The position numbers and the translations under genes are program-made. Of a DNA stretch of 64,000 nt, positions 1-15,000 are shown in pieces. The DNA comes from Liolophura sinensis (taxonomy: Eukaryota; Mollusca; Polyplacophora; Chitonida; Chitonidae), in NCBI RefSeq assembly GCF_032854445.1, contig NC_088307.1, positions 7,390,017 through 7,454,016 of the forward strand, read 5' to 3'. The notes under the pieces were generated by a model. That model searched no databases and was not told the origin of the DNA. It saw nothing but the letters and a program-made list of their open reading frames with translations. Each line of letters opens with the position of its first letter. Position 1 is the first letter of the stretch.

Positions 1-2490
1 TAACAGCTTCTTCTACCACTGAAATACCCATATCATCTACTGATGAACCGACAACACCAGAGGTTACAACTCCTGAGCCCACAACACCAGAGGCTACAAC
101 ACCAGAACCTACAACAGCTGAACTTACAACACCAGAGCCAACAACGCCTTCGTCCACAACACCAGAACCTACAACACCAGAACATACAACAGCAGATCTC
201 TCAACACCAGTGCCCACGACACCAGAGCCTACAACACAAGAAACTACAACACCTGAGCCTACAACACCAGAGCCTACACCTGAGCCCACAACACCAGAAC
301 CTACAACAACACAGCCTACAACACCAGAGCCAACAACACCAAAGCCTACAACGCCAGAGCCTACAACACCAGAGCCCACAACACCACAGCCCACAACACC
401 AGAGCCTACGACACCAGAGATCATAACACCAGAACCCACAATAATGAGGCCTACAACACCAGAGCCTACAACACCAGAACCCACAACGCCACAGCCTACA
501 ACACCAGAACTTTCAACACCAGAGCCTACAACATCACAGCCCACAACACAAGAACCTACAACACCAGAACCTACAACACCCGAGCCTACAACACCAGAGC
601 CAACAACGCCTTCGCCCACAACACCAGAACCTACAACGCCAGAACCCACAACACCACAGCCTACATCACTACAGCCTACAACACCAGAGCCCTCAACACC
701 TCAGCCCACAACACCAGAACCTACAACACCAGAGCCTACAACACCAGAGCTTACAACACCTGAGCCCACAACACCAGAGCCTACAACAACACAGCCTACA
801 ACACCAAAGCCAACAACACCAAAGCCTACAACGCCAAAGCCGACAACACCAGAGCCGACAACACCCGAGCCGACAACACCAGAGCCTACAATGCCAGAGC
901 CTACAACACCAGAGCCTACAACACCAGAGCCCACTACATCTGAGCCCACAAAACCAGAGCCCACAACACCAGAGCCTACAACGACAAAACCTACAACACC
1001 AGAGCCCACTACACCAACACCTGAGGTCACAGAAACCACAGCAGCAGCCCCGCCTCCAGACACAACAGCTTTTCCTACCACCGGATTTCCCATATCATCT
1101 ACTGATCAACCGACAACCCAAGAGGCAACAACGCTTGAGGCTACAACACTTGAGCCCACAACACCAGAGCCTACAACACCTGAGCCCACAACACCAGAGC
1201 CTACAACACCTGAGCCTACAACTCCAGAGCCAACAACACCAGAGCCCACAACACCAGAGCCTACAACAACACAGCCTACAACACCAGAGCCAACAACACC
1301 AAAGCCTACAACGCCAGAGCCGACAACACCAGAGCCTACAACAACAGAGCCTACAACACCAGAGCCTACAACACCTGAGCCCACAACACCAGAGCCTACA
1401 ACACCTGTGCTTTCAACACCAAAGCCTACAACACCAAAGCCTACAACACCAGAGCCCACAACACCAGACTCCACAACACCAAAACCTACAACACAAGAAC
1501 CTACAACATCTGAGCCTACAACACCTGAGCCTACAACACCTGAGCCTACAACACCTGAGCCGACAACACCAGAACCTACAACACCTGGGCTTACAACACC
1601 ACAGCCCACTACACCAGAAGCTACAACACCACAGCTTACAACACCAGAGACAACAACGCCTGAGCTTACAACACCACAGCCCACGACACCAGAAGCTACA
1701 ACACCAGAGCCTACAACACCAGAACCCACAACACCCGAGCCTAAAACAACAGAGGCTAAAACACCTGAGCCCACAACACCAGAGCCAACAACATCAGTGC
1801 CTACAACAACACAACCCACAACATCAGTGCCTACAACACCACAGCCCACAACACCACAGCCTACAACACCTGACACCACAGAAACCACAGCAGCAGCCCC
1901 GCCTCCAGACACAACAGCTTTTCCTACCACCGGATTTCCCATATCATCTACTGATCAACCGACAACACAAGAGCCAACAACGCTTGAGCCTACAACACCT
2001 GAGCCCACAACATCTAAGCCTACCACACCTGAGCCCAAAACGTCAGAGCCTACAACACCAAGGCCCACAACACAAGAGCCCACATCGCCAGAACCTACAA
2101 CACCAGAGCACACAACATCAGTGCCTACAACATTAGTGTCTACAACAACACAACCCACAACACCACAACCTACAACACCTGACGTCACAACACCAGAGCC
2201 TACAACACCAGAACCGACAACACCACAGCCTACAACTCCTTCGGTCACAGAAACCACAGCAGCAGCCCCTCCTCCGGATATAACAGCTTCTTCTACCACT
2301 GAAATACCCATATCATCTACTGATGAACCGACAACACCAGAGGTTACAACTCCTGAGCCCACAACACCAGAGGCTACAACACCAGAACCTACAACAGCTG
2401 AACTTACAACACCTGAGCCAACAACGCCTTCGCCCACAACACCAGAACATACAACAGCAGATCTCTCAACACCAGTGCCCACGACACCAG
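1..2490 (+). repeat. Higher-order repeat of 2280 bp inside the mucin exon
   Basis: Bases 1-120 and 2281-2400 are identical as read by eye. The match continues with a few substitutions and one small deletion to about 210/2490. The spacer segments at about 1024 and 1872 are likewise near copies of each other. The exon has therefore expanded by large recent blocks as well as by single 15-bp units. Confidence 0.8.
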
Positions 2491-5400
2491 AGCCTACAAC
2501 ACAAGAAACTACAACACCTGAGCCTACAACACCAGAGCCTACATCAGAGCCCACAACACCAGAACCTACAACACCAGACCCTACAACACCAGAGGCTACA
2601 ACACCAGAGCCTACAACACCAAAGCCTTCAACATCAGACGCTACAACAACCCAGGCTACAACACCAGAACCAACCACACTAGAAGCTACAACACAAGAGC
2701 CTACAGCAGAGCCCACAACACCAGAACCTACAACACCAGAGCCCACAACACCAGAGCCCACAACACCGGAGCCTACAACAACAGAGCCTACAACACCAAA
2801 GCCTACAACACCTGAAGCTACAACACTAGAGCCTACAACACCAGAGCCTACAACACCAAAGCCGACAACACCAGAGCCAACAACACCAGAACCTACAACG
2901 CCAGAGCCAACAACACCAGAGCCTACAACACCTGAAGCTACAACACTAGAGCCTACAACACCTGAGCCCACAACACCTGACCCTACAGCAGCGGAACCTA
3001 CAACACCTGAACATACAACACCAGAACCTACAAAACCAGAGGCTACCCCGGAGCCGACAACACTAGAACCTACAACACCTGAGCCGCCAACACCTGAGCG
3101 GCCAACACTTGAGCCTACAACTCCAGAGCCTACAACATCAGAGCCAACAACACCTGAGCCTACAGCAGCAGAACCTACAACACCAGAACCTACAATAGCA
3201 GAGCTTACAACACCTAAGCCTACAACACCTGAGCTCACAACACCAAAACCTACAACACCTGAACCTACATCACCAGAAACTACAACACCTGAGCCTACAA
3301 CATCACAGCTTACAACATCACAGCCAACAACACCTGAGCCTACAACACCAGAACCTACAACACCTCAGCGTACAGCATCAAAGCCTACCCTGGAGCCTAC
3401 AACACCAGAACCTACAAAACCAGAGTCCACAACAGCGCAACCTACAACACCAGAGCCTACAACTGCAGAGCTTACAACACCTAAGCCTACAACACCTGAG
3501 CCCAAAACACCAGAACCTACAACACCTGAACCTACAACACCAGAACCTACAACACCAGAGGCTACCCCGGAGCCTACAACATTAGAGTCTACAACACCTG
3601 AGCCGCCACCTGAGCCTACAACTCCAGAGCCTACAACACCTGAGCCTACAACACCAGAGCCTACAACAACTGAGCCTACAACACCAGAGCCTACAACACT
3701 AGAGCCCACAACACCAGAGCCTACAACACAAGAGCCTACAGCAGAGCCCACAACCCCAGAGCCTACAACACTAGAGCCCACAACACCAGAGCCTACAACA
3801 CAAGAGCCTACAGCAGAGCCCACAACCCCAGAACCTTCAACACCAGAGCGCACAACACTGGAGGCTACAACACCAGAACCTACAACACAAGAACCCAAAA
3901 CGTCAGAATCTACAACACCAGAGCCTACAACACCTGTACACACAACACCGGAGCCTACAACACCAGAGCCTACAACACCAGAGCCTACAACACTAGAACC
4001 CACAACACCAGAATCTACAACACAAGAGCATACAGCAGAGCCCACAACACCAGAGCCTACAACACCAGAGCCCACAACACTGAAGGCTACAACACCAGAA
4101 CCTACAACACCAGGACCCACAACGTCAGAATCTACAATACCAGAGCCTACAACACCTGAACACACAACACCAGAGCCCACAACACCAGTACCTACAACAA
4201 CTGAGCCTACAGCATCAAAGCCTACCTCGGAGTCTACAACACCAGAACTTACAACACCAGAGCCCACAACAGCGCAACCTACAACACTAGAGCCTACAGC
4301 AGCGGAACCTACAACACCAGAACCTACAACAGCAGAGCTTACAACACCTAAGCCTACAACACCTGAGCTTACAACACCAGAACCTACAACACCTAAACCT
4401 ACAGCACCAGAACCTACAACACCAGAGGCTACCCCGGAGCCTACAACACCTGAGCCTACAGCAGCAGAACCTACAACATTAGAACCTACAACATCAGAGC
4501 CTACAACTCCTAAGCCTACAACACCAGAGCCTACAACACCAGAACCTACAACACCAGAGCCTACAACACCTGAACTTACAACACCAGAGCCTACAACACT
4601 AGAGTCCACAACACCAGAGCCTACAACACAAGAGCCTTTAGCAGAGCCCACAACACCAGAACCTACAACACCACAGCCCACAACACTGGAGGCTACAACA
4701 CCAGAACCTACAACACCAGAACCCACAACGTCAGAATCAACAACACCAGAGCCCACAACACCTGAACACACAACACCGGAGCCTACAACACCAGATCCTA
4801 CAACACCTGAGCCTACAACATCAGAACCAACAACACTAGAGCCCACAACACTAGAGCCCACAACACCAGAGCCCACAACACCAGAACCTACATCACCTGA
4901 GCCTACAGCATCAAAGCCTACCCCGGAGCCTACAACACCAGAACCTACAACACCAGAGCCCACAACAGCGCAACCTACAACACTAGAGCCTACAGCAGCG
5001 GAACCTACAACACCAGAACCTACAACAGCAGAGCTTACAACACCTAAGCCTATAACACCTGAGCCCACAACACCAGAACCTACAACACCTGAACCTACAA
5101 CACCAGAACCTACAACACCAGAGCCTACAACATCAGAGCCTACAACATCACAGCCTACAACACCTGAGCCTACAACACCAGAGCCTACAACACCTGAGCC
5201 CACAACACCTGAGCCTAAAGCAGCGGAACCTACAACACCTGAACCTACAACACCAGAACCTACACCACCAGAGGCTACCCCGGAGCCTACAACACTAGAA
5301 CCTACAACACGTGAGCCGCCAACACCTGAGCCGACAACACCTGAGCCTACAACTCCAGAGCCTACAACACCCGAGCCTACAACATCAGAGCCTACAACAC

Positions 5401-6099
5401 CTGAGCCTACAACACCAGAGTCTACAATAACTGAGCCTACAACACCAGAGCCTACATCACCAGAGCTTACAACACCAGAATCTACGACACCAGGTCTTAC
5501 AACACCAGAGGCTACAACACTAGAGCCCACAACACCTGAGCCTACAACTCCACAGCCTACAACACCAAAACCTACAACTTCAGAACCTACAACACCAGAA
5601 CCCACAACACCAGAACCTACAACACAAGAACCTACAACGCCAGAGCCTACAACACCGGAGCTTAAAACACCAGAGGCAACAACACCCGAGCGTACAACAC
5701 CAGAACCCACAGCCCCAGAGTCTACAACAACAAAGCCTACAACACCAGAGCCAACAACACCAAAGCCTACAACGCTAGAGTCGATAACACCAGAGACAAC
5801 AACACCTGAGCCGACAACAGCAGAACATACAACACCTAAGCCTACAACACCTGAGTTTACAACCTTAGAACCCACAACACCAGAGCCTACAATACCAGAA
5901 CCTACAACTCCAGGGCCCACAACACCTGAACCCACAACACCAGAGCCTACAACACCAGTAGCTACAACACCAGAACCTACAACATCAGAGCCTACAACAC
6001 CAGAAGCTACAACACTAGAGCCTACCACACCTGAGCCTACAACACCTGGACCCACAACACCAGAACCAACAACACCAGAACCAACAACACCCGAACCAA
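1..6099 (+). CDS. Giant Thr-Pro-Glu repeat exon, cut at the left edge
   Basis: The third frame is open from base 3 to the donor GTATGT at 6100 and encodes about 2030 residues, almost all variants of the five-residue unit TTPEP (15 bp). The unit drifts at position 4 (E, K, Q, L, S, V). Non-repeat spacers containing ETTAAAPPPD occur near 1024-1110, 1872-1960 and 2245-2330, and the tail of another opens the window; none is seen after 2340. No cysteine is obvious in the repeat, as expected for a mucin domain. The 15-bp period also keeps other frames and the opposite strand open, so long Gly-Val-Ser and Gln-His frames there are by-products. The last base (6099) is the first base of a codon completed by the next exon. 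Confidence 0.85.
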
Positions 6100-9000
6100 G
6101 TATGTTCTGCTTGATGTTGTGAAAATGCTTTTTTATTCTAATATTGTAATTTATGAGTATGTTAAGATTCAAGACGGTCCGTTAGGCTTTGTGTCAGCCT
6201 TACGGTCGTGGTGTACATTTGTTTTGGGCTTGAAATTGAACGAGAAGTGACTTAGATAGGAACAAATCTAACCTTACGATCCTGGTAGAATGGGTCCTTG
6301 GCTCGAAAACCTACTAAATTATGTCATAAGATATATTATTCCCCTGGAATACGTCCTAAGTTGTGTGACAGAAGCATTTGTATTCATGCATGTATTTATT
6401 TATTTATTTATTAATTTTTAATTTTTTTATTTATTTATTTATTATTTTAATTGGTGTTAAATCACGTGGTAGGAAACGTGCTTACCTGGGAAACGTGATG
6501 AGCTATGTGGTAGGATGCATTATTATAGGGTGAAAGGTACGTTATTTGGTAAGATGCCAGCAGAAAAAACGTTATTGGGAAGGAGACATTTTAGCAGGAA
6601 CACATGCTAAGGATATGGTAGGATGGAATAAGTGCAGCAAAACGTACGAAGTTATAAAAAGTTTGCAATATTTTCCACGAACATACCAAATTGTGTGGTA
6701 CTGGATACAATAATAGCTATTTTTTTTAGCAGGAAATCATACGAACTTATGTGGTATAATGTCTTACTAGCAAGAAATCGTACTGTTTCGTGTTAGGATG
6801 TATTAGGAGAAATCGTGCCGTGGCATTAGATGGAAAACCTTGAATGGAGACAACCATTAAAACGTTTTATGGTTTTAAAACAGGTAATGGGGATCTGTCA
6901 AATGCCCAGCAGGTGGAGTTGGACGTCATTTTGTTGACGTCATATGTTCCTTTCCCAGCTCATCATGATGACGTCACATCAAAGACAGTACGATGTTATA
7001 ATAGAAACTGGTACATTGTGCCATTGTCGACTTTGCGCTACAATCCACTTTGACATAACAATGGCTCAAGGTCCCGCTTCACACTAGCGCGACCTCACGG
7101 GATTAAAAAATATGCCACCTTCCCATTAAAATTTAATAACACTTACGGCAATAAAGTCACGCGAACATGTTCACACATACAGAGAAATTCAGTAGAAAAC
7201 TAAGAAGAAATTCAGGAAAAAATAAACAAAATTCATTTGCTGCAAACATACTTAACCCCCTACTTTCAGTGGGGAGTAGGTCATTCTCGGAGGAGCTGAC
7301 TGTAGCGACGGGGCACAGCAGGTTTTACCTATCCGTCCAGATTGGTCTCTCTGCGCATACTATGTGGTAAGGCGCGAATGTCAGCCATTGCTGATCTTAT
7401 GTGTAAGCGGAAATGCGCTTGGACATTCCGCGCTTTCAAATTCTGAACCATTCCATAAGTAAATGTCACATACATACTGCTTTGACACTGATCAAAATTC
7501 TTGCTGAAGCTACCATCAAGGCAAGCAAGGAATTTATACCAAAACTTGAAAAACATGGCCGTGTCAGACACAGGGCTTAGCGTAAGATCCATCGCAATTT
7601 ATTGGTTCGAAACTCCACTATTCGTCTATATGCTAAGAATGATACCGCATCAACCTGGTTTGAATGTTTCAGTCTCAGCTGTGGAATGCCCAGCATTCGG
7701 ATTTGAGTATAAGGCCGATCCAAATGATTGCCAGGTGTACCATATCTGCTCCACCGGCTCTGCTACGAAGTTGTCGTGCCCAGAGTACACAGTGTTCAAT
7801 GACGTGACGAGTAGGTGTGATTCGCCCGAAAATGTGATGTCATGCGGTAAGTTCCAAATTCTTTTCAAAATGTTTCAGTGGTGCATGACCCAGGAGCCTC
7901 TCACCAATGCGGTCGCTGTGAGTTCAAGTCCAGCTCATGCTGGCTTCCTCTCCGACCGTAAGTGGGAAGGTCTGCCAGAAACCTACGAATGGTCTTGTGT
8001 TTCTCCTGGGCCCTGCCCGGTTTCCTCCGACTATTATTTTGACCGCCGTTGGATAAGTGAAATATTCGTGAGTACGGCGTAAAATACCAATCAAATAAAT
8101 AAATAAATAAATAAATCTACCGAGGGGCCTAAAACTGGTCCCCATCGTAAAAAAGAAACATTATTGAGTGTGGTGTTAAAAGTTATCAAAAAAATAAATG
8201 TATACATCGTCCAAAGTGCCAAGATATACTACATTTACATCGAACAAAAATTGATGTTACAGGTCCAACAAAATGTTTACTCCATGTCCACCAAAAATAT
8301 ATATTCCTAATGGGCCAAAATGTTTATTCCAAGTAAATCAAAATGGATATTCCAAGTGAACCAAAATGTTTATTCCATGTACACCAAAATGAATATTCCT
8401 AGTGAACCAAAATGTTTATTCCATGTACACCAAAATGGATGTTCCAAGTCAACCAAAATGTTTGTTCCATACCCGCCAAAAATGGATAATACTAACTGGC
8501 CAAAATGTTTATTCCACGTCCACCAAAATCTGATATTCCTAGTGAACCAAAATGTTTGTTCCTTGTACACCAAAAATGGAGATTCCAAGTCGACCAAAAT
8601 GTTTATTTCATGTCCACCAAAATGGATATTCCTAATTGACCAAAACGTTTATTTCATATTCACCAAAAATGGAGACTCCAAGTCACCCAAAATGTTTGTT
8701 CTAAGTGCGCCTAAAAGGATATTCCAAGTCGACCAAAATGTTTATTCCATGTCCACCAAAACTGGATATTCCTAGTGAATCAGAATGTTCATGGGCCAAA
8801 ATGTTTGTTCGAAGTCCGCCAAAAAGGATATTCCAAGTCGACCAAAATGTTTATTCCATGTCCACACTTTTGTTCCATGTCCACCAAAATGTATATTCAG
8901 AATAGACCAAAATGGTTGTTCCACGTCCACCAAAAATGTTTATACCATGTCCACCAAAATGTTTTTTCCAAGTTCACCAAAGCAGATGTTTCTACAGTAT

Positions 9001-12000
9001 TTCTTTTAGAGAGTCGCCTATATTCAGTAGTCTGTGAAATCAGTCATGCTACCAAAATTGCCTTTAGTTAGTAACACGTAACAACACAAGCTCTACACAT
9101 GGATATGTCGGAAGTCCATATTCTTGCAAAGAAAATCAAATTAGAACACTTTTTCTAATTCATTATGTTAAACTCCATAGGATTAGTTTCGACTCCAAGA
9201 ACTCACTGCCTCGGGTGACGTCATTATTGTTAAAAAAGCAGTCGCATGCCGGGGAATGGGCGTGGAGAGTAATTTGCTTTTCAAATGGGGCACCAACACA
9301 CCCTACACTACACTCTCGGCGAATAGACAATATTGTTTTTTATAACAAAATTTCTTAACATCCAACTCTTAAACCATACTAACGTGAGATAATATACTAC
9401 AAAACGTAAAATTGTATTTATTAAGGTTATGTTATACTGAAACGTGTAAACGCTTTCAAATATTTCAAAGACAGTTTACAGTAAGACGGATAAGAGTTTA
9501 GGAAACTGGTGTTGCCTTCCGTCAAAACATGTGGAACCCCGCCCAATACCCAGCGTGCCACTGGTTTTTGAATAATTATGACGTCACTCGAGGCAATAGG
9601 TTCTTTGCCGTCGAAACGGGGATTTTGGACTTTAACATTATGAATTAGAAAAAGTGTTCTAACTTCCTTTTTTTTCATGCAATAATGTGAACTTCAAACA
9701 TATCAATGTGTAGAGCTTATGTTGTTACGGGTCACTGACTTAAGGCAATGTCGGTAGCGAGTATGGCTGATCTTAAAGGCAGTGGAAAATAGGCGACTCT
9801 CTAATAGACAATAGAAAACAGAAACAAAAACAGATGCTCCATATCTCCGAAAAATGTTCCAAGACTGAAAATTTATTAGACATCACTGTTCTTCTGTGTT
9901 GTCATTACATTTAATGTATATTAACATTAAACTCGTCTTTACTTCATCACTTTTAATATACATTAACATTGAATTCATTTTTACTTCATCACATGTAATG
10001 TATATCAACATTAAACTCTTCTCTTCTTCATCATAATTAATATATATATACATATTAATATTAAACTCATCTTTGCTTCATCACATTTAATATACATTAA
10101 CATTAAACCCATCTTTCTTCATCATATTTAATGTACAGCACTGATGTCAACTGAAATTTATTTTACATCACTAGTCTGCTGTGTTGTCTTCGCGTTTAAT
10201 ATATATTAAAATTAAACTTATCTTTACTTCATCACATTTAATACACATTAACATTAAACTCATATTTACTTCATCACATTTAATATACATTAGCATTAAA
10301 CTCATCTTTACTTCACAACATTTGATATACATTAGCATCAAACTCATCTTTACTTCACAACATTTGATATATATTAACATTAGGCTCATCTTTACTTCAT
10401 CACGTTTAATATAAATTAACATTGAACTTATCTTTACTTTTAACCGACAGAATTTCCGTGTAACGAGAATAGTCGTTATCCGGATGTATTCGACTGCCGG
10501 ATGTATTACATCTGTTTCTTGGGTCAGGCCATTCACGCTACCTGTCCGGCCGATTGGAAATTCAGCAATGAATTTAATGACTGTGCCCCACCACAGTTTG
10601 TTCCGGAGTGTCAAGGTGAGGTTCTTTTGTTATACATCTGGTGATGTGTAAGTTGGAGGCGTGGAATGGACGCGCGAAGTCATTGTCTCATGCAGGCAAT
10701 TTTTCATGCCCATAATGGGCGCCCAAATTGGAATCAGAGGCCCAAAAGACCCAAATGAAGAGGAGTTCGAGATAGTTTAAATGTGTTTGATTTATCTGAT
10801 GCTGAAAATATCTGATGTAATGCTACTTTTTTACTTTATCAAGATCCTTGTTATTAAATCGCATGTTTAGCCTAATATTAAATAAGGTTGGACAGTTTCT
10901 CAATTTTAGCTCAAATTATGGAACTCAAAAAGAGTGCCCAAATGAAAAAGCTGTATTTGACAGAATGAGTAAAGTATCATTTTATAAGGTAGAATGAGAT
11001 TAGTGAATGTCATTTGAAACTGTTTTAGAGGCTATACCGGAGATTTGGCAAACAACTGATCAGCACAAATCTTTTCGAATTTTTGTTCCTATTTTAGAAT
11101 AGTCCCAGTAATGACCTTACCCTTGTCTGAGGATGTGTTACTAGTCAAAAACCACAATAAAGTTCATAAAATTTATAAAGCGTGTTACATTAAAACTTAT
11201 ACAAACTTTAGAATCGTTTTAACACTATGAATTATACATTCACAGGTCTGATGTTTACTGAAAGGCAAAAATTTGGGGTATTCTGAGTATTAAGAGAAAG
11301 TTTGATTTGATTAGTCAATATGTCGTTTTTGACAAAAAGCTCCGGTTTTGCCTCTTTTAAGTATTACACTCTGAAAAAAAAACTAATATCGAGTTTAACC
11401 TAATATTTTGTTAACAGATTATACCTTAACTGGAGTATTATACTGTTATGGACAACACAATAACTCGTTACATCAACAGTAATGTCCTGTTAACATTGGT
11501 TGAGCTCGCCAACTTCAGGGCTTCACAAAACCTGTAATTCTGTCAGTCTACACAGAATAAAGCCTTCGTAATGTGCTTGAATAAACACTCTGTAAACATG
11601 CAACACCAGGACTCACTGTATATACTTTCTGAATATACCACATCTTCCAATTTTGTAAACCGACTGAGATCACAATGTGTTTTGAACCAAAAAAACCTCA
11701 GACTCGGGCACCTAATCGCCAAGAATGCGTGGGACCGTCTAGATTATTCGATCAACAGGCCTGCCACAAAAAGACGTGGTATATACTTGACCGATAGACA
11801 GTAAAGCACGCACTGCTGATCGGAAAAGATAAAGCTGCCTTAACTCAACGTAGGAGATTGATGATAATGTCATTTACAAAGTGGTTTAGTACATGTATTT
11901 GTATAACCAGTATTTGAGATTGACATTTTGTGGGTATAACATTTGTTATTATCTTTGAGGTTAACATTTCCATTTCTTCCTCAGAGCCTACAACACCAGA

Positions 12001-15000
12001 GCCCACAACACCAGAGCCTACAACACCTGAGCCCACAACACCAGAGCCCACGACACTAGAGCCTACTACACCACAGCCCACAACACCAGAGCCCACCACA
12101 CCTGAGCCCACCACACCAGAGCCTACAACACCAGAGCCCACAACACCAGAGCCCCCAACACCAGAACCCACAACACTGGAGCCCACAACACCAGAGCCTA
12201 CAACACCAGAGCCTACAACGCCTCAACCTACAACACCTGAGCCTACAACACTGGAGTCCACAACACCAGAACCCACAACACTGGAGCCCACAACACCAGA
12301 GCCTACGACACCAGAGCCTACAACGCCTCAACCTACAACACCTGAGCCTACAACACGGGAGCCCACAACACCTGAGTCCACCACACCTGAGCCTACAATA
12401 CCAGAACCTACAACACTCGAACCTACAACACCAGAGCCTACAACACCTGAGCCTACAACTCCAGAGCCGACAACACCAGAGCCAACAGCACCAGAGCCTA
12501 CAACACCAGAACCTACAACACCAGAGCCTACAACACCAGAGCCGACAACACCAGAGCCTACAACACCTGAGCCTACAACACCTGAGCCGACATCACCTGA
12601 ACCTACAACTCCAGAACCTACAACACCAGAGCCTACAACACCAGAGCCTACAACACCAGAGCCTACAACACCAGAGCCTACATCACCAGAACCTACAACA
12701 CCAGAGCCTACAACACCTGAGCCTACAACACCTGAGCCTACAACACCAGAACCTACAACACCTGAGCCTACAACACCGGAGCCTACAACACCTGAGCCTA
12801 CAACACCAGAACCTACAACACCAGAACCTACAACACCAGAGCCGACAACATCTGAGCCTACAACACCCGAGCCTACAACACCAGAACCTACAACACCTGA
12901 GCCTACAACACCAGAACCTACAACACCAGAGCCTACAACACCAGAGCCTACAACACCTGAGCCTACAACACCAGAACCTACAACACCAGAGCCCACAACA
13001 CCAGAACTTACAACTCCAGAGCCTACAACATCAGAGCTTACAACACCAGAGCTTACAACGCCAGAGCCTACAACACCTGAGCCTACAACTCCAGAGCCTA
13101 CAACACCTGAGCCGACAACCCCAGAGCCTACAACACCTGAGCCGACAACACCAGAGCCAACAGCACCGGAGCCTACAACACCAGAGCCTACAACTCCAGA
13201 CCTTGGCGTTCCATGTACGTTCGGAGCGACACGTGGTCACGAGAGCGCCTGTAACATGTACTACGTGTGTGTCCAAGACAACTGGCGCGCAATGACGTGT
13301 CAGGCCGGACTGGTTTGGGACGACAGTCGGAACGAGCCGGGATGTTATGAACCCACGGGACCCAGCTGTCTACAACAACCTACGACAACAGGTATTCGAT
13401 CAGTACAGCATCTTATACAAAACAGACCTTCCAAACTCTTAATCAAAAACACGCTACTGACCACACATTAGTTACAAATGCTCAGTCTTTCTGTGACGTT
13501 TGTAGGTTTCCTTTGGGAATCGAATGAAAACGAACGTCTTCACGAGAAAGGATGATGGAGCGTCGGATATGTTGGATGCATCCATTTCCGCTCAACGAAA
13601 AAATATTGAACACGAATTATATCTGATAAAGTTTTCTATGAAATTGTAACTTTCTGTTTCAAGTTCTGAATTAGAGACGTCTTGACCCCTTTGCTTGACA
13701 GTATTCAAGTCATACGATGAATATTTGGGATTGTTTTAAAAATCTTGTTATATTTAGTCTGAGTGGTACTTTTAGGCACAGTTTCATGAAGTTTTAATCC
13801 GATTTTTTTTAGATGCTAAATTTAAGACTAGGCGTTCGGAAAATACACACGGCGGATGAATATAAAACGGAAGGAAACGCTAAAATTTTTAACCGATTTT
13901 TTCATTGTTGTATAATTATATAATTGTAGAAAGCTAAACCAGCACTTTACAACTTTCAGCCATTGGCCTAGACCTAATCACCTGTGGCAAGATCGATCCT
14001 TTATGCTGATAAACCAGCACGAGATTGAGAAACTATCCATAATTGGCCAATGGCCATTCCGCTTTGAAAAGACTGCCCCTTAAGGCTTTAGATGTTTTGA
14101 AGTTGTTAAATACAGCTGAATGAATTTGATAATCATCACCTGAAGGAATATTTGAAGTTGTTTAATTAAAGTGTTTAATACTGCTAGGCTACGATCTGGA
14201 AGGATATTGAAGTTAGGTAAGATTGGATTGATACTGACAACCTTTGACTCAGGTTAATGTTTGAAGTTAAATGGTACTGATAAGATCCCACTTAGGAGAA
14301 TTCTGATGCGAATCTGTTTTGAAAAAAAAGTTCAGAATTTTGTACACACCCTTTTAAAATGTAAAATGACCGCAAATAAAACCAAGAATCTGGGCAAAAT
14401 ACTAAGACATCAATGAATATTGTAGAGTTCCACGTAACAATATTACTCATCAAGTTAAAGCCGATGATTTATTACGGGTACTCCGGTTTTCTCCACCCAT
14501 AAACTTAACTGCCGTCATAAAAGTGAAAATTTTTTGAACAAGGCGTTAGTAAATTAAACACCATCATTGTCTGTTAGGGCCACACAGAAACACTTATTGA
14601 GGTGTTTAAAACGGAATGGTTATCTCATGGTTTTGAGCTCACACACACACACAAACAGAAAAAAGACCGAAAAAAAAATATAGAAAACAAACATATGCGC
14701 AGAAAAAGTGTAGATCTTTTCCGCACTTCAAAATAAACAAAAACTAAATCAATAAGGGCATACCTTATCGCAAATGCCAGCCTCTGTACACACTAAAATG
14801 AATGTTTCATTTACAAACACATTTCTGTTATAGTTTAGAAACGTGTCATAGTGTTTACTAGTATTCATAAAAGAACTGTGTTTACTAACTATAGAGATGT
14901 GTTTATTATAGTACATGTACACATGTGAAATGTTTACATATTAATGTGGTGGATATTTTCAAGAAATACAAACTGGCCAGTAAGCATGACTGTGTCTTAA

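Noticed and set aside
701-6172. Long minus-strand frames rich in Gly-Val-Ser and plus-strand frames rich in Gln-His over the mucin exon
   Set aside because: A 15-bp repeat without stops in one frame leaves other frames open. The chitin-binding continuation and splice phases support only the TTPEP frame.
7501-8082. A single 193-residue frame containing the first chitin-binding exon
   Set aside because: Upstream it is intron without similarity and downstream it runs through a donor into a SINE; only 7673-7846 is taken as coding.
8320-9071. Several frames with FHVHQN or STKMFIP repeats
   Set aside because: They cover a non-coding minisatellite in a mucin intron; frames switch with each indel.
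11845-13276. Minus-strand Gly-Val-Ser and Cys-Arg-Leu frames over the second repeat block
   Set aside because: Same repeat artefact; no start context, domain or splice partner.
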